Positions 53,008-61,668 of a DNA stretch of 64,000 nt are shown in pieces. Each line of letters starts with the position of its first letter. The stretch's first letter is position 1. Source of the DNA: an uncultured Chloroflexota bacterium (GTDB taxonomy: Bacteria; Chloroflexota; Chloroflexia; Thermomicrobiales; UBA6265); NCBI GenBank assembly GCA_937901745.1, contig CALGSZ010000106.1, positions 62,001 through 126,000 on the forward strand. Direction: 5' to 3'. Made by a program: the position numbers and the translations under genes. Under the pieces are notes generated by a model. It was not told the DNA's origin and searched no databases. It was given only the letters and a program-made list of their open reading frames with translations.

Positions 53008-54531
53008 CTAATCCCAACCCGCCGGCTTGGCCGGCCAGCGACCGTACCAGTCGAATGGCTGCGGATTGAGATTGACGACGACATTCTTGACCTGCGTGTA
53101 GAGCTCGAGCCCGTGCGGTCCAAGCTCCCTGCCGATGCCGCTCTGCTTGAACCCGCCGAACGGAGCCTCCGGCGGATTGACCGTTGGATAGTTGATGCTG
53201 ACATTGCCGGCCTGGAGCCGCCGCGCGAGTGTATGCGCCCGCTTGATGTCCTTCGTCCAGATCGTCGCCGCCAGGCCGTAGATCGTCCGGTTGGCCATCG
53301 CGACGACCTCGTCCTCGTCCTCGAACGGGATCACCGCCAGCACCGGACCGAAGACTTCCTCTTGCGCTAGGCGCATGTCCGGCTGCACGCGGGCAAAGAC
53401 GGTCGGCGCCACGAAATTGCCCTCGGCGAACTCACCCTCGCCAACGCGTTTCCCGCCAATGAGCAGGTTCGCGCCTTCCTCTTGCGCGATCGAGCAATAG
53501 CGGAGTACGCGGTCACGCTGCTGCGGCGAGATCACCGGACCCATCTGCGTCTCCCAGTCCATTGGGTCGCCGACGCGGATGCGGCCAGCCTTTTCGACAA
53601 ACGCTTGCAGGAATTTGTCGTGGATCGAGCGGTGGAGGAAAAGACGCGTCCGCGCCGTGCAACGTTGGCCTGCGTTGGCGAAGATCGAGAAGAGCGAACC
53701 GTCAACCGCCTCGTCTAGTTCGGCGTCTGGGAAGATGATGTTTGGGCTCTTGCCGCCCAATTCGAGGGAGACTTTCTTGATCGTCCCCGCCGAGAGCGCC
53801 ATGATCCGCCGCCCGGTCTCCGTCTCTCCCGTGAATGCGACCTTGTCGACAAGCGGGCTGGTGACCATCGCCTCGCCGACCTCGCCGCCAGGCCCGGTCA
53901 CGACATTGACGACGCCTTCCGGAATCCCCGCTTCCAGGCAGATTTCGGCGAGCACGAGCGCCGTCAGCGGCGTCGCGCTTGCCGGTTTCAGCACGACCGT
54001 GTTGCCCGTCGCAAGCGCCGGGGCGAGTTTCCACGCTGCCATCAGCAGCGGAAAGTTCCAGGGGATGATCTGGGCGCAGACGCCGTAGGGCTCGCGAATG
54101 GTGTAGTCGAGCAGCGGCCCGTTCATCGGGAGCTGCTCGCCGCGCACGTGCATCGCGAGGCTGGCGTAATACTCGAAGCAATTGGCCGAGGAGATGACGT
54201 CGTTACGCGACTCGACGATGATCTTGCCGCAGTTCTGCGTCTCCAGCCGGCTGATCTCGTCGATGCGATCGCGCAGGATCTCGGCAATGCGGTCGAGTGC
54301 CCGCTTCCGCTCCAGCGGCGTAAATCGCGACCACGGACCTTCATCGAACGCGGTTCGCGCCGCCTGAATGGCCCGCGCGACGTCCTCCTTGCCAGCCTTC
54401 GCAACCCGCGCAATTGGCTTGTTCGTCGCCGGGTTGAAGGTTTCGAACGTCTCGCCGCTCGCCGCCGCGACGCGCTTTCCGCCGATGATCATTTCGTAGG
54501 TCGGCAACTGCGTCGCCACCTGTGTAGCCAT
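53008..54531 (-). CDS. Aldehyde dehydrogenase family protein
   Basis: 507 residues from the ATG at 54531, behind GAGGGGCGAG. It has the general ALDH motifs: IIPWNFPLLMAAWKLAPALA, the Glu in SLELGGKSPN, the nucleophile in FANAGQRCTARTRLF, and EEVFGPVLAVIPF. It oxidises an aldehyde to acid with NAD(P)+. The substrate class resembles betaine-aldehyde/phenylacetaldehyde-type dehydrogenases but cannot be fixed. It lies 150 nt upstream of the Mo-maturation run on the same strand. Confidence 0.95.
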   Translation of the reverse strand: MATQVATQLPTYEMIIGGKRVAAASGETFETFNPATNKPIARVAKAGKEDVARAIQAARTAFDEGPWSRFTPLERKRALDRIAEILRDRIDEISRLETQNCGKIIVESRNDVISSANCFEYYASLAMHVRGEQLPMNGPLLDYTIREPYGVCAQIIPWNFPLLMAAWKLAPALATGNTVVLKPASATPLTALVLAEICLEAGIPEGVVNVVTGPGGEVGEAMVTSPLVDKVAFTGETETGRRIMALSAGTIKKVSLELGGKSPNIIFPDAELDEAVDGSLFSIFANAGQRCTARTRLFLHRSIHDKFLQAFVEKAGRIRVGDPMDWETQMGPVISPQQRDRVLRYCSIAQEEGANLLIGGKRVGEGEFAEGNFVAPTVFARVQPDMRLAQEEVFGPVLAVIPFEDEDEVVAMANRTIYGLAATIWTKDIKRAHTLARRLQAGNVSINYPTVNPPEAPFGGFKQSGIGRELGPHGLELYTQVKNVVVNLNPQPFDWYGRWPAKPAGWD

Positions 54532-54687
54532 CGCTCGCCCCTCGCGATACTGCCAACGGATTTCCCGTGCCGATTTAGGATAGCACGCGGCCCGAGAAGC
54601 CCCGGCAAACTGCTGGAGATTGCGGTACAATTACGGACAGCGGTCACATTCCGCGGAACGGTCCCGGCCAACGCGCCGGGATCCCTT

Positions 54688-54768
54688 GCCGGGGTGGCGA
54701 AACGGCAGACGCAGCGCACTCAAAATGCGCCGGGGAAACCCGTGAGGGTTCGAATCCCTCTCCCGGCA
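54688..54768 (+). tRNA. tRNA-Leu (anticodon CAA)
   Basis: An 81-nt cloverleaf: acceptor GCCGGGG pairs with TCCCGGC, discriminator A at 54768. The anticodon arm GCGCA-CTCAAAA-TGCGC places CAA in the loop. A long variable arm (CGGGGAAACCCG) and the T-arm GAGGG-TTCGAAT-CCCTC are typical of type II leucine tRNAs. CCA is not encoded (CCG follows). A TACAAT at 54626-54631 may be its -10. It reads TTG codons. Confidence 0.96.
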
Positions 54769-54796
54769 CCGCCTCAATCCACGAGAACGAACTGTC

Positions 54797-54820
54797 GAGT
54801 GCTGAGTTATGAGTGCTGAG
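54797..54820 (+). repeat. GAGTGCTGAG direct repeat pair after tRNA-Leu
   Basis: Two identical 10-mers GAGTGCTGAG (54797-54806 and 54811-54820) separated by TTAT, 29 nt after the tRNA. The reverse complement recurs at 55416-55445. Confidence 0.7.
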
Positions 54821-54933
54821 CCGCGCCTTTCGTGCGCGGCCCTGGTTTGCCTTGACTCCGCCTACGGTAATCGGCCCGGTAGGCAGTGCCGATTCCGCGC
54901 GGTCATCCGATCGGCAAGCGGCCAGCGCCGCAC

Positions 54934-55269
54934 CTACCGTGGGCGTTCGACGTTCCCGGGCGCGCTGGCCGTCTCCGGTGGCACGGACAGCGGCTCGCGC
55001 GGCAAGGGCTCCGTCCCGAACGGGATGGTTCCCGGCTCCCACTGCCACCCGAGATCGAGCGCCTCAGAGGCTGTGACACCGACGCGCACCCTGCCATACT
55101 GATCGGCAATCAGCGCTTCGTTCGGGACATATAGCACGGTCCTGAACAGCAGTCCGCGCTCGACGACGACGTACCCGGGTCGGATGGAGATCACCTTGCC
55201 GAGCGATTTCCCCCGCCTGTCCCGAACTTCCCAGCCGACTTCGACCTCCGGAGAATCAAAACGATCCAC
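54934..55269 (-). CDS. DUF2171-family protein
   Basis: 111 residues from the GTG at 55269, six nt after AAGGGGA; an upstream GTG at 55308 is closer to its ribosome site than normal. The PRC-barrel-like DUF2171 pattern is seen in WEVRDRRGKSLGKVISI, GYVVVERGLLFRTVLYVP and TASEALDLGW. Function of the family is unknown. The Pro-rich C-terminus has no similarity. It lies between the two inverted GAGTGCTGAG repeat sites. Confidence 0.8.
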   Translation of the reverse strand: MDRFDSPEVEVGWEVRDRRGKSLGKVISIRPGYVVVERGLLFRTVLYVPNEALIADQYGRVRVGVTASEALDLGWQWEPGTIPFGTEPLPREPLSVPPETASAPGNVERPR

Positions 55270-55415
55270 TGCCAATCCCCTTGCGCAAGCACGCCCCGCT
55301 CGACTCACACCTTCCTGACACGTTCATAATACCCATTTCACCGCTGATTCGGCGTGAAACATAAGCACCACCCAACATCCACAACCCCAATCCAATCCAA
55401 TACTCTCTCCTCCCC

Positions 55416-55445
55416 CTCAGCTCTCAGCACCAAGCACTCAGCACT
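55416..55445 (-). repeat. CTCAGCAC/AGCACTCAGCACT repeat cluster
   Basis: CTCAG, CTCAGCAC (55423-55430) and AGCACTCAGCACT (55433-55445) are reverse complements of the GAGTGCTGAG units after tRNA-Leu. They lie in the 290-nt gene-free stretch between the DUF2171 and PPOX genes, where I see nothing else. Confidence 0.65.
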
Positions 55446-55561
55446 ACCGTCTGGCGAAATCTCCCCGTTTCTCAGACAATGCCGCCCGTCGGAAGCGGAT
55501 GGGCGGATCCAGCGGTCACGCCGATCCTGGATCAACGGCCTGAGAGTCAGACAAAGGGAGA

Positions 55562-56074
55562 ATGGGCGTGACGGAAGAGAAGAAGGACGAAAGCTGGCGC
55601 GGCAAAGTCGGCAAGATGTCTCCGGAAGAGGTCACGGAGTTCTTGACCAAGACTGATGTCTTGTGCCGGCTCGGTGTGCTCGACGAGGAGGGATGGCCGT
55701 ACGTCGTCCCGGTCTGGTTCCAATACAAGGACGAGGGCTTCTACATCATCCCGCGCGAGCGATCGAAGTGGGCCGAATACATGGTCAACGATCCGCGCGT
55801 CTACCTGGCGATTGACGAGCCTGGCTCCCTACGCAAGGTCCTGGTCAAGGGACGCGCGGAGCTGGTGGAGCGCCCGAACGTTGGCGGCAAGTGGGTCGAG
55901 ATCGCCCGTGAGATGTCCTACCGGTATCTTGGCCCTCACGGCCCCGACTATCTCGTGCCGACGCTGAACGAGCCGCGCTGGCTCTTCTTCGTTCGGCCGA
56001 TCACTATCACGACCTGGCAGGGCGTTGATTGGGCGAAGCGGTACAAGCACGCCAATTGGGGCGCCACGAGCTAG
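55562..56074 (+). CDS. Pyridoxamine 5'-phosphate oxidase-family protein
   Basis: 170 residues from the ATG at 55562, directly preceded by AAAGGGAGA. The split-barrel flavin-binding pattern is seen in VLCRLGVLDEEGWPYVVPVWFQY, FYIIPRERSKWAEYMVNDPRVYLAID and LVKGRAELVE. Members bind FMN or F420 and reduce small substrates or act as heme-utilisation proteins. The F420 option is consistent with the LLM protein elsewhere in the window. No operon partner. Confidence 0.88.
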   Translation: MGVTEEKKDESWRGKVGKMSPEEVTEFLTKTDVLCRLGVLDEEGWPYVVPVWFQYKDEGFYIIPRERSKWAEYMVNDPRVYLAIDEPGSLRKVLVKGRAELVERPNVGGKWVEIAREMSYRYLGPHGPDYLVPTLNEPRWLFFVRPITITTWQGVDWAKRYKHANWGATS

Positions 56075-56306
56075 GGCGTCAGCCAATCCGCGACCGGCCG
56101 CAACGCGTGGACATGTGACGGTTTTCGCGGCGGCCGGTCGTTTCGCGAAACCTGGGTATCAACTTTTCGCGCGGCCGAGACTCCTCCTGGTGGCGCCACC
56201 GGGATAGCCTCAATCTCCGATGCCCCGTATACTCGTGGCCGGGAACCGGGAGGGGAAGGGCCGGTGAGACGCGTGCGCTCGCCGGCGTAGTCGGCGGTAG
56301 TGCGCC

Positions 56307-57491
56307 ATGGTCCGCTTGCGCTCACAGTCTCGTCTGATTCGCTGCCTGTTGCTGCTCGCGCTGGCGGTCGCCGCGCTCTCGCCGATTGGGACTCCAGTCC
56401 GCGCCAACGCCCCTTCGACGGCGTTCGTCCTTCAGCCGCCCGAAGTCACCGCCAAAGCCGTCTTTGCGATCGACGTCACCGCCGGCGTGGAGCTCTACGC
56501 GCTGAACGCTGACAAGCGCCGTCCGCCGGCCAGCACGACGAAGATTGCGACCGCGCTCGTTGTCGTCCGGGCGGTGAAGGACTTGAGCGAGGCGGTGACG
56601 ATCGAAACGTCAGACATCGCGGACATCTCCCCGGACGAGTCCCAAATGGGTTTGATTCCCGGCGACATGCTGACGATCGAGCAGCTCCTGTATGGGCTCA
56701 TGATTCAGTCCGGCAATGATGCAGCCGCGGTTCTTGCTCGCGTGGTCGGCGCCAAGCTCCTAGGGGACGATGGTGAGGGTGATCCCCGCGAGCGGTTCGT
56801 CGAGGAGATGAACAACCTCGCCGCGGAGCTCAAGCTCGAGAACACGCACTTTACGAATCCTTCTGGTCTCTACCACCGCGAGCATTACAGCACCGCGCGC
56901 GATCTCGCCGCCCTCGCCGCCGCGGCGCTGCAAAACGAAACAATCGCGACGATCGTGAAGCAGCGGCAGGAGACGATTACGTCGCTCGCCTCGCCGCCGA
57001 ACGTCTACGACCTGCGCACGACCAACCGCCTGCTCGGCGAAAAAGGAATCCACGGCGTCAAGACGGGATCGCTCCCGGAAGCCGGCGCCTGCCTCGTCGT
57101 TGCGAAGACGATGCACGGCAAGAACCGCGTGATCGTCGTCGTTCTCGGCAGCGATTACGAGTATGACGAATCCGGATTCATCGATCCCGAAGCTGACCGC
57201 CGCTGGGACGACACGCGCACGATCCTGGATGCGCTGGAGCGTGACTTCCGCTGGATCTCGCCGAGCGATCCGGAGGATCTGCCTGAGCTACAAGATGAGC
57301 TCGCCGCGTGGCAAGTCACGCTAAAGGATCAGTCGGCGCTCGTCATTCCGGCGGATCAGGCGACGTCGTTCCGCTACCGGCTGACACTCGGGCCGGAAGC
57401 AGCGCCACAAGAGCCTGTCGGGAGCCTGCACTTCTTTCTCGGGGAAACGCAGCTTGCCGAGCGCCCCGTTTTCCAGCTGCCTACTGGCTAA
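56307..57491 (+). CDS. dacA: D-alanyl-D-alanine carboxypeptidase (S11)
   Basis: 394 residues with a signal peptide (about 1-33). The penicillin-binding motifs are ASTTK (SxxK), SGNDAA (SxN) and HGVKTGSL (KTG), with NPSGLYHREHYSTARDLA between. It trims the terminal D-Ala of peptidoglycan stem peptides outside the membrane. A ~110-residue C-terminal domain replaces the usual PBP5 stalk and has no amphipathic anchor that I can see. It begins the operon dacA-rluB-cmk-plsC. Confidence 0.93.
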   Translation: MVRLRSQSRLIRCLLLLALAVAALSPIGTPVRANAPSTAFVLQPPEVTAKAVFAIDVTAGVELYALNADKRRPPASTTKIATALVVVRAVKDLSEAVTIETSDIADISPDESQMGLIPGDMLTIEQLLYGLMIQSGNDAAAVLARVVGAKLLGDDGEGDPRERFVEEMNNLAAELKLENTHFTNPSGLYHREHYSTARDLAALAAAALQNETIATIVKQRQETITSLASPPNVYDLRTTNRLLGEKGIHGVKTGSLPEAGACLVVAKTMHGKNRVIVVVLGSDYEYDESGFIDPEADRRWDDTRTILDALERDFRWISPSDPEDLPELQDELAAWQVTLKDQSALVIPADQATSFRYRLTLGPEAAPQEPVGSLHFFLGETQLAERPVFQLPTG

Positions 57492-57533
57492 CCGATTGAG
57501 GCGACGAGCGTGTCGCAGCTCGGAGTGAACCGC

Positions 57534-58547
57534 ATGGAGCGCCTGCAGCGGGTCCTGGCGGAGCGCGGTGTCGCGTCGCGCCGGAAAGCGGAAGAGCTTA
57601 TCCGGGCCGGGCGCGTGTCGGTCGACGGAAAGGTGGTCACCGAGCTCGGGACGAAGGTAGATCCCGAGCGCGCCGTCATACGCGTTGATGGCGAGATCGT
57701 CCGCCCGCAGCGCAAGCGCTACATCCTTCTGCACAAGCCGCGCGGATACATCACCACGACGCGGGACGAGCGCGGCCGATGGACCGTCATGGACCTCGTG
57801 CAGGTGCCGGAGCGGGTCTACCCTGTCGGGCGGCTCGACCGTGACACGGAGGGTCTGCTGCTCCTGACGAACGACGGTGACCTCGCCAACCGCGTGATGC
57901 ACCCGCGGTTCGAGCTCGTCAAGGAGTATCACGTCTACACCCCGGTCCGGCCCTCTCCCGCGACGCTCGAGCGTCTCCGCAAGGGCATTGCGATCGAAGG
58001 CCGGCGCGTCGTACCCGAAGAGGTTCGGCCTCTTCGGGAGACGCCCGAAGGCGTTATCGTCAAGATCGTGCTCCATGAGGGCCGGTACCATATCGTGCGC
58101 CGGCTGATGCAGGCAGCTGGGATCCCGGTCAACCGCCTACGCCGCGTGCGAATCGGGCCGCTCAGCATCGCCGGGCTGCCGGTAGGGGCTTGGCGTGACC
58201 TGACGCCAGGAGAGCTCGCGACGCTTTTCGAGGCCGTTCACTTCGAAGGATCGCTGCCGCCAGTCGAGCCCGGACCACGGGTGATTCACCGCACCCGCCC
58301 CTATCGTGGCCGCCAGCGAGCGGAGTCTGCTTCGGATGGCGACGCCGGCACCGAAGAGCCCGCGGATGCGCGAGTTACTCGCTCTCCTGAGCAGAACACA
58401 CGAACGCGCGGCTCGGTTGACAAATCAGAGATCGGCCGCGATCCTCGCGACGGCGGAAAATCTCAGCTTCGGCAGCGTCTGGCGCGCAGTCGGACACTTG
58501 CAGGTTCGCCGAGGCGGAGTACGAACCAACGGCGGAGGGAGCCTTGA
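57534..58547 (+). CDS. rluB: 23S rRNA pseudouridine synthase (RluB/RsuA family)
   Basis: 337 residues from the ATG at 57534 (CGGAG upstream); a GTG at 57510 is possible. An S4 domain (MERLQRVLAERGVASRRKAEELI) precedes the catalytic domain with VYPVGRLDRDTEGLLLLTNDG, which holds the catalytic Asp, and HEGRYHIVRRLMQAAG. The family modifies U2605 of 23S rRNA or similar sites. The last ~85 residues are a basic, disordered tail with no family match. Between dacA and cmk, gaps of 42 and 4 nt. Confidence 0.92.
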   Translation: MERLQRVLAERGVASRRKAEELIRAGRVSVDGKVVTELGTKVDPERAVIRVDGEIVRPQRKRYILLHKPRGYITTTRDERGRWTVMDLVQVPERVYPVGRLDRDTEGLLLLTNDGDLANRVMHPRFELVKEYHVYTPVRPSPATLERLRKGIAIEGRRVVPEEVRPLRETPEGVIVKIVLHEGRYHIVRRLMQAAGIPVNRLRRVRIGPLSIAGLPVGAWRDLTPGELATLFEAVHFEGSLPPVEPGPRVIHRTRPYRGRQRAESASDGDAGTEEPADARVTRSPEQNTRTRGSVDKSEIGRDPRDGGKSQLRQRLARSRTLAGSPRRSTNQRRREP

Positions 58548-58551
58548 TCGG

Positions 58552-59310
58552 ATGACAACGGAATCGGTCGGCAGCGAGTCCCAGACGCGCGGAGCCGATC
58601 ACTGCCAGGTGATCGCGATCGACGGTCCGGCGGCGGCCGGCAAGACGACCATCGCTCGCGCGCTCGCTACTCGCCTGGACGCCGTCTACCTTGACACCGG
58701 CGCGCTCTATCGCGCCGTAACACTTGCCGCTCTCCGAGCCGGCGTTCCCCCGACCAATGGCGAGGACATCGCGAGCATCGCCCAATCGCTGGACCTTCAA
58801 ATTCGCCCCGCCACTACGCCAGGCGGACCCGAGCGAGTCTTCGCCGACGGTGAGGACGTGACCGAGGCGATCCGAAGTCCGGAAGTCGATGCGACCGTCT
58901 CGATCGTCGCCGCGCAGCCGGAGGTGCGAGCAGCCCTCCTGCCAATTCAGCGGGACATTGCCAGTCGCGGCCGAGTCATCATGGCAGGGCGCGACATCAC
59001 AACCGTGGTCGTGCCCGACGCCGGCGTGCGCATTTTCCTCAACGCGAGCCCCGAGGTCCGCGCTCAGCGGCGCTACCGTGAGCTCGTCGCGAAAGGCCAT
59101 GTCACTAGCTATGAAGAAGTTCTCCGCGATATTCTTCAGCGTGACCTGATTGATTCCACCCGGGAGATCGCGCCGCTCCATGCCGCGCCAGGCGTGACGA
59201 TCGTGGAGACGGATGGGCGCGATATCGACGACATTGTGGAAGAAATCGCTCATTTGGCTCTGCGTACGTGGGAGAGCAGCTGCCACGGCGCGGTGAAGAA
59301 CGAGAGCTAG
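58552..59310 (+). CDS. cmk: Cytidylate kinase
   Basis: 252 residues from the ATG at 58552; the open frame runs back into rluB but lacks similarity there. Motifs: IAIDGPAAAGKTT P-loop, YLDTGALYRAVTL, IMAGRDITTVVVPDA and NASPEVRAQRRYREL. It phosphorylates CMP and dCMP. The order rluB-cmk-plsC is common in Gram-positive-type genomes. Four nt separate it from plsC. Confidence 0.96.
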   Translation: MTTESVGSESQTRGADHCQVIAIDGPAAAGKTTIARALATRLDAVYLDTGALYRAVTLAALRAGVPPTNGEDIASIAQSLDLQIRPATTPGGPERVFADGEDVTEAIRSPEVDATVSIVAAQPEVRAALLPIQRDIASRGRVIMAGRDITTVVVPDAGVRIFLNASPEVRAQRRYRELVAKGHVTSYEEVLRDILQRDLIDSTREIAPLHAAPGVTIVETDGRDIDDIVEEIAHLALRTWESSCHGAVKNES

Positions 59311-59313
59311 CGG

Positions 59314-60084
59314 ATGACGAACGGAGCCGCCCCCGCTCCCTCAGACGTCGAGCGTCTTACGCTGCGCGGCCGACCCAGGCGAATCCTTCGCGCGATCCTT
59401 CTCACCATCCTTCGGCCCCTACTTCGCCTTCAAATCGAGAACTTGGACCGAGTCCCGGCCGAGGGGCCGGCCATTGTAGTGGCAAACCATCTCCACAACG
59501 CCGATCCGATCCTGATGGTGATCGTCATGCCACGGTCGATCCACTACATGGCGAAGAAGGAGGTCTTTCAGGTTCCGCTCATCCGCACGATCATCCGTTG
59601 GGTTGGCACGTTTCCGGTGGATCGGGGAAAGCCCGACCGCGCGGCAATCCGGCGGGCTGAGGCCGCGCTCGCCGCGGGCGTGCTCGTCGGGATGTTTCCA
59701 GAAGGTACGCGGAGCGAGACGATGCAACTTCAGCGCGCGCACGCTGGATGCGGATTGCTGGCTCTCCGAAATGATGTCCCGGTCATTCCCGTAGCGATCA
59801 CCGGTACCGAGCGGCTGCCGTTCAACGGCAATAAGGGCAAGGCGCAATCCCGCGTGCAGATGCCGAACCCAGGTCACCGCGGCATCCGCATCCGCTTCGG
59901 AGAGCCAATCCGCGTGCCGCGCGAGATCGACGGCCGCAGGCTGACCGCGGAGGAGGCAACCGAGCTCATCATGATCGAGGTCGCCCGCCTGCTCCCGGAA
60001 GACTACCGCGGGTATTACGCGGACAAAGTGGCAGAAGCCGACGCTGAAAAGCAGAAGGCCGTCGCGGAGCCTGTCATCTGCTAG
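59314..60084 (+). CDS. plsC: 1-acylglycerol-3-phosphate acyltransferase
   Basis: 256 residues. The acyltransferase motifs are NHLHNADPIL (H-x4-D), FPVDRGKPDR, FPEGTRSE and VPVIPVAITGTE. One hydrophobic N-terminal segment would attach it to the inner membrane. It adds the second acyl chain to make phosphatidic acid. It ends the four-gene operon and converges with obgE. Confidence 0.93.
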   Translation: MTNGAAPAPSDVERLTLRGRPRRILRAILLTILRPLLRLQIENLDRVPAEGPAIVVANHLHNADPILMVIVMPRSIHYMAKKEVFQVPLIRTIIRWVGTFPVDRGKPDRAAIRRAEAALAAGVLVGMFPEGTRSETMQLQRAHAGCGLLALRNDVPVIPVAITGTERLPFNGNKGKAQSRVQMPNPGHRGIRIRFGEPIRVPREIDGRRLTAEEATELIMIEVARLLPEDYRGYYADKVAEADAEKQKAVAEPVIC

Positions 60085-60117
60085 TCCTGGGCAAGAGAAG
60101 CGATAGCCAGCGACAGG

Positions 60118-61488
60118 CTAATCGTCGAGCCGAATTCCGGCCTTACGCTCTGCCGCTGTCCGGCGCCGACGCACCGGCTCCTCGATCTCGTCGAGTTCTC
60201 CCCAAGTCATCTCCTGACCGGCGATCTCGACGGTGTCACCGGGCTCGATACCGCGCCGCTCTAGCTCCGCCGAGATCCCACTGGCCTCTAGCACCCGTTG
60301 GAACCGATCCACCGCGTCATCGAGCTCCCAGTTGGTCATCTTGGTCAGGCGCTCGATCGCGGCTCCCCGAACGCGGAAGTGGTGCGGCGCGACGTCTTCG
60401 ACGGTCCACTGACGCTCATCCGTCGTTTCCAGGGTGTAGACCCGGCGCGGCGGCTCCTTCGGCTTGGCAGCCTCCTGCTCCTCGATCTCGCGCAGAATCT
60501 CCGCGACGGCATTCATGAGGGCATCCAACCCTTGGCCCGTCGCGGCCGAAATCTCGAAGACGCGATGCCCGCGCCGCTCGAGCTCCGCTCGGAGCCGTGG
60601 GAGATTCGCTTGCGCCTCCGGGATATCCAGCTTGTTGAGCGCAACGACCATCGGTCGCTTCAGGAATTCGGAGTCGTACGCCTCCAGCTCGGCCATGATC
60701 GTCTCGTAGTCCTGGAGCGGATCGCGCCCCTCCAGTCCTCCCGAGGCGTCGATGACGTGGATGAGCACTTTCGTCCGCGTAACATGGCGCAAGAACTCAT
60801 GGCCAAGTCCCGCCCCAGCGGCGGCACCCTCGATCAGGCCGGGCACATCCGCGAGGACGAACGTCTGGCCGCCCCGCCCTCCAATCTCAACGACTCCGAG
60901 GTTCGGCTCCAGCGTTGTAAAGGGATAATCGGCGATCTTCGGGCGTGCGCGGGTGACCGACGCGAGCAATGTCGATTTGCCGGCGTTCGGCAGACCTACC
61001 AGCCCGACATCCGCGATCAAGCGAAGCTCGAGCCGCAGCGTGCGCTCCTCACCCGGCTCTCCAAGCTCGGCAATTCGTGGCGCCTGGCGCGTTGAGGTCG
61101 CGAAGTGAGCGTTGCCAAGTCCGCCCCGTCCACCGCGCGCGACGACCGCCTTCTGGCCGGGCTCCGTCAAGTCGGCGATCACTTCGCCGGTTTCGTCGTC
61201 GTAAACAACCGTCCCGGGCGGCACATCTATGAAGAGCGTGCGTCCCGAGCGGCCGGTCATCTTGCGGCCTCGGCCTGGCCGGCCGTTCTCCGCGCGGAAG
61301 TGCTGATTGAACTGGAAGGCAATCAGGCTCGTGATGTTCGGCTTGACGCGAAGGACGACATCCCCACCACGCCCGCCGTCGCCGCCGTCTGGGCCACCCT
61401 TGGGCACGTACTTCTCACGGCGGAACGACGTCGAGCCGGCACCCCCATCTCCCGCTTTGACGTAGATTCGCGCGCGATCGATGAGCAC
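60118..61488 (-). CDS. obgE: GTPase ObgE/CgtA
   Basis: 456 residues, GTG start. The Gly-rich Obg fold (about 1-157; KAGDGGAGSTSFRREKYVPKGGP) is followed by the G domain with GLPNAGKSTLLAS, YPFTTLEPNLGVV, DVPGLIEGA and NKLD. The C-terminal OCT domain (about 350-430; FRVRGAAIERLTKMTNW) is present, as in actinobacterial and Chloroflexota Obg. It acts in 50S ribosome assembly and stress control. Confidence 0.96.
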   Translation of the reverse strand: MLIDRARIYVKAGDGGAGSTSFRREKYVPKGGPDGGDGGRGGDVVLRVKPNITSLIAFQFNQHFRAENGRPGRGRKMTGRSGRTLFIDVPPGTVVYDDETGEVIADLTEPGQKAVVARGGRGGLGNAHFATSTRQAPRIAELGEPGEERTLRLELRLIADVGLVGLPNAGKSTLLASVTRARPKIADYPFTTLEPNLGVVEIGGRGGQTFVLADVPGLIEGAAAGAGLGHEFLRHVTRTKVLIHVIDASGGLEGRDPLQDYETIMAELEAYDSEFLKRPMVVALNKLDIPEAQANLPRLRAELERRGHRVFEISAATGQGLDALMNAVAEILREIEEQEAAKPKEPPRRVYTLETTDERQWTVEDVAPHHFRVRGAAIERLTKMTNWELDDAVDRFQRVLEASGISAELERRGIEPGDTVEIAGQEMTWGELDEIEEPVRRRRTAAERKAGIRLDD

Positions 61489-61668
61489 CCGTTCACCACC
61501 ACTTCAGTCAATGACTTGCTGTTGCGACACGCCCAGGGGCGGCGCCATCCTGGAGATAAGGATACGCGCATTTCAGGCCAACTTTGCCCGCTGAGGTCAG
61601 ACGCGTCTCCGGCGGGACCGGGTTGCCCGAATCCCACCGGCGGCTGAGTCGGCACTGAGCGCCGTTCG

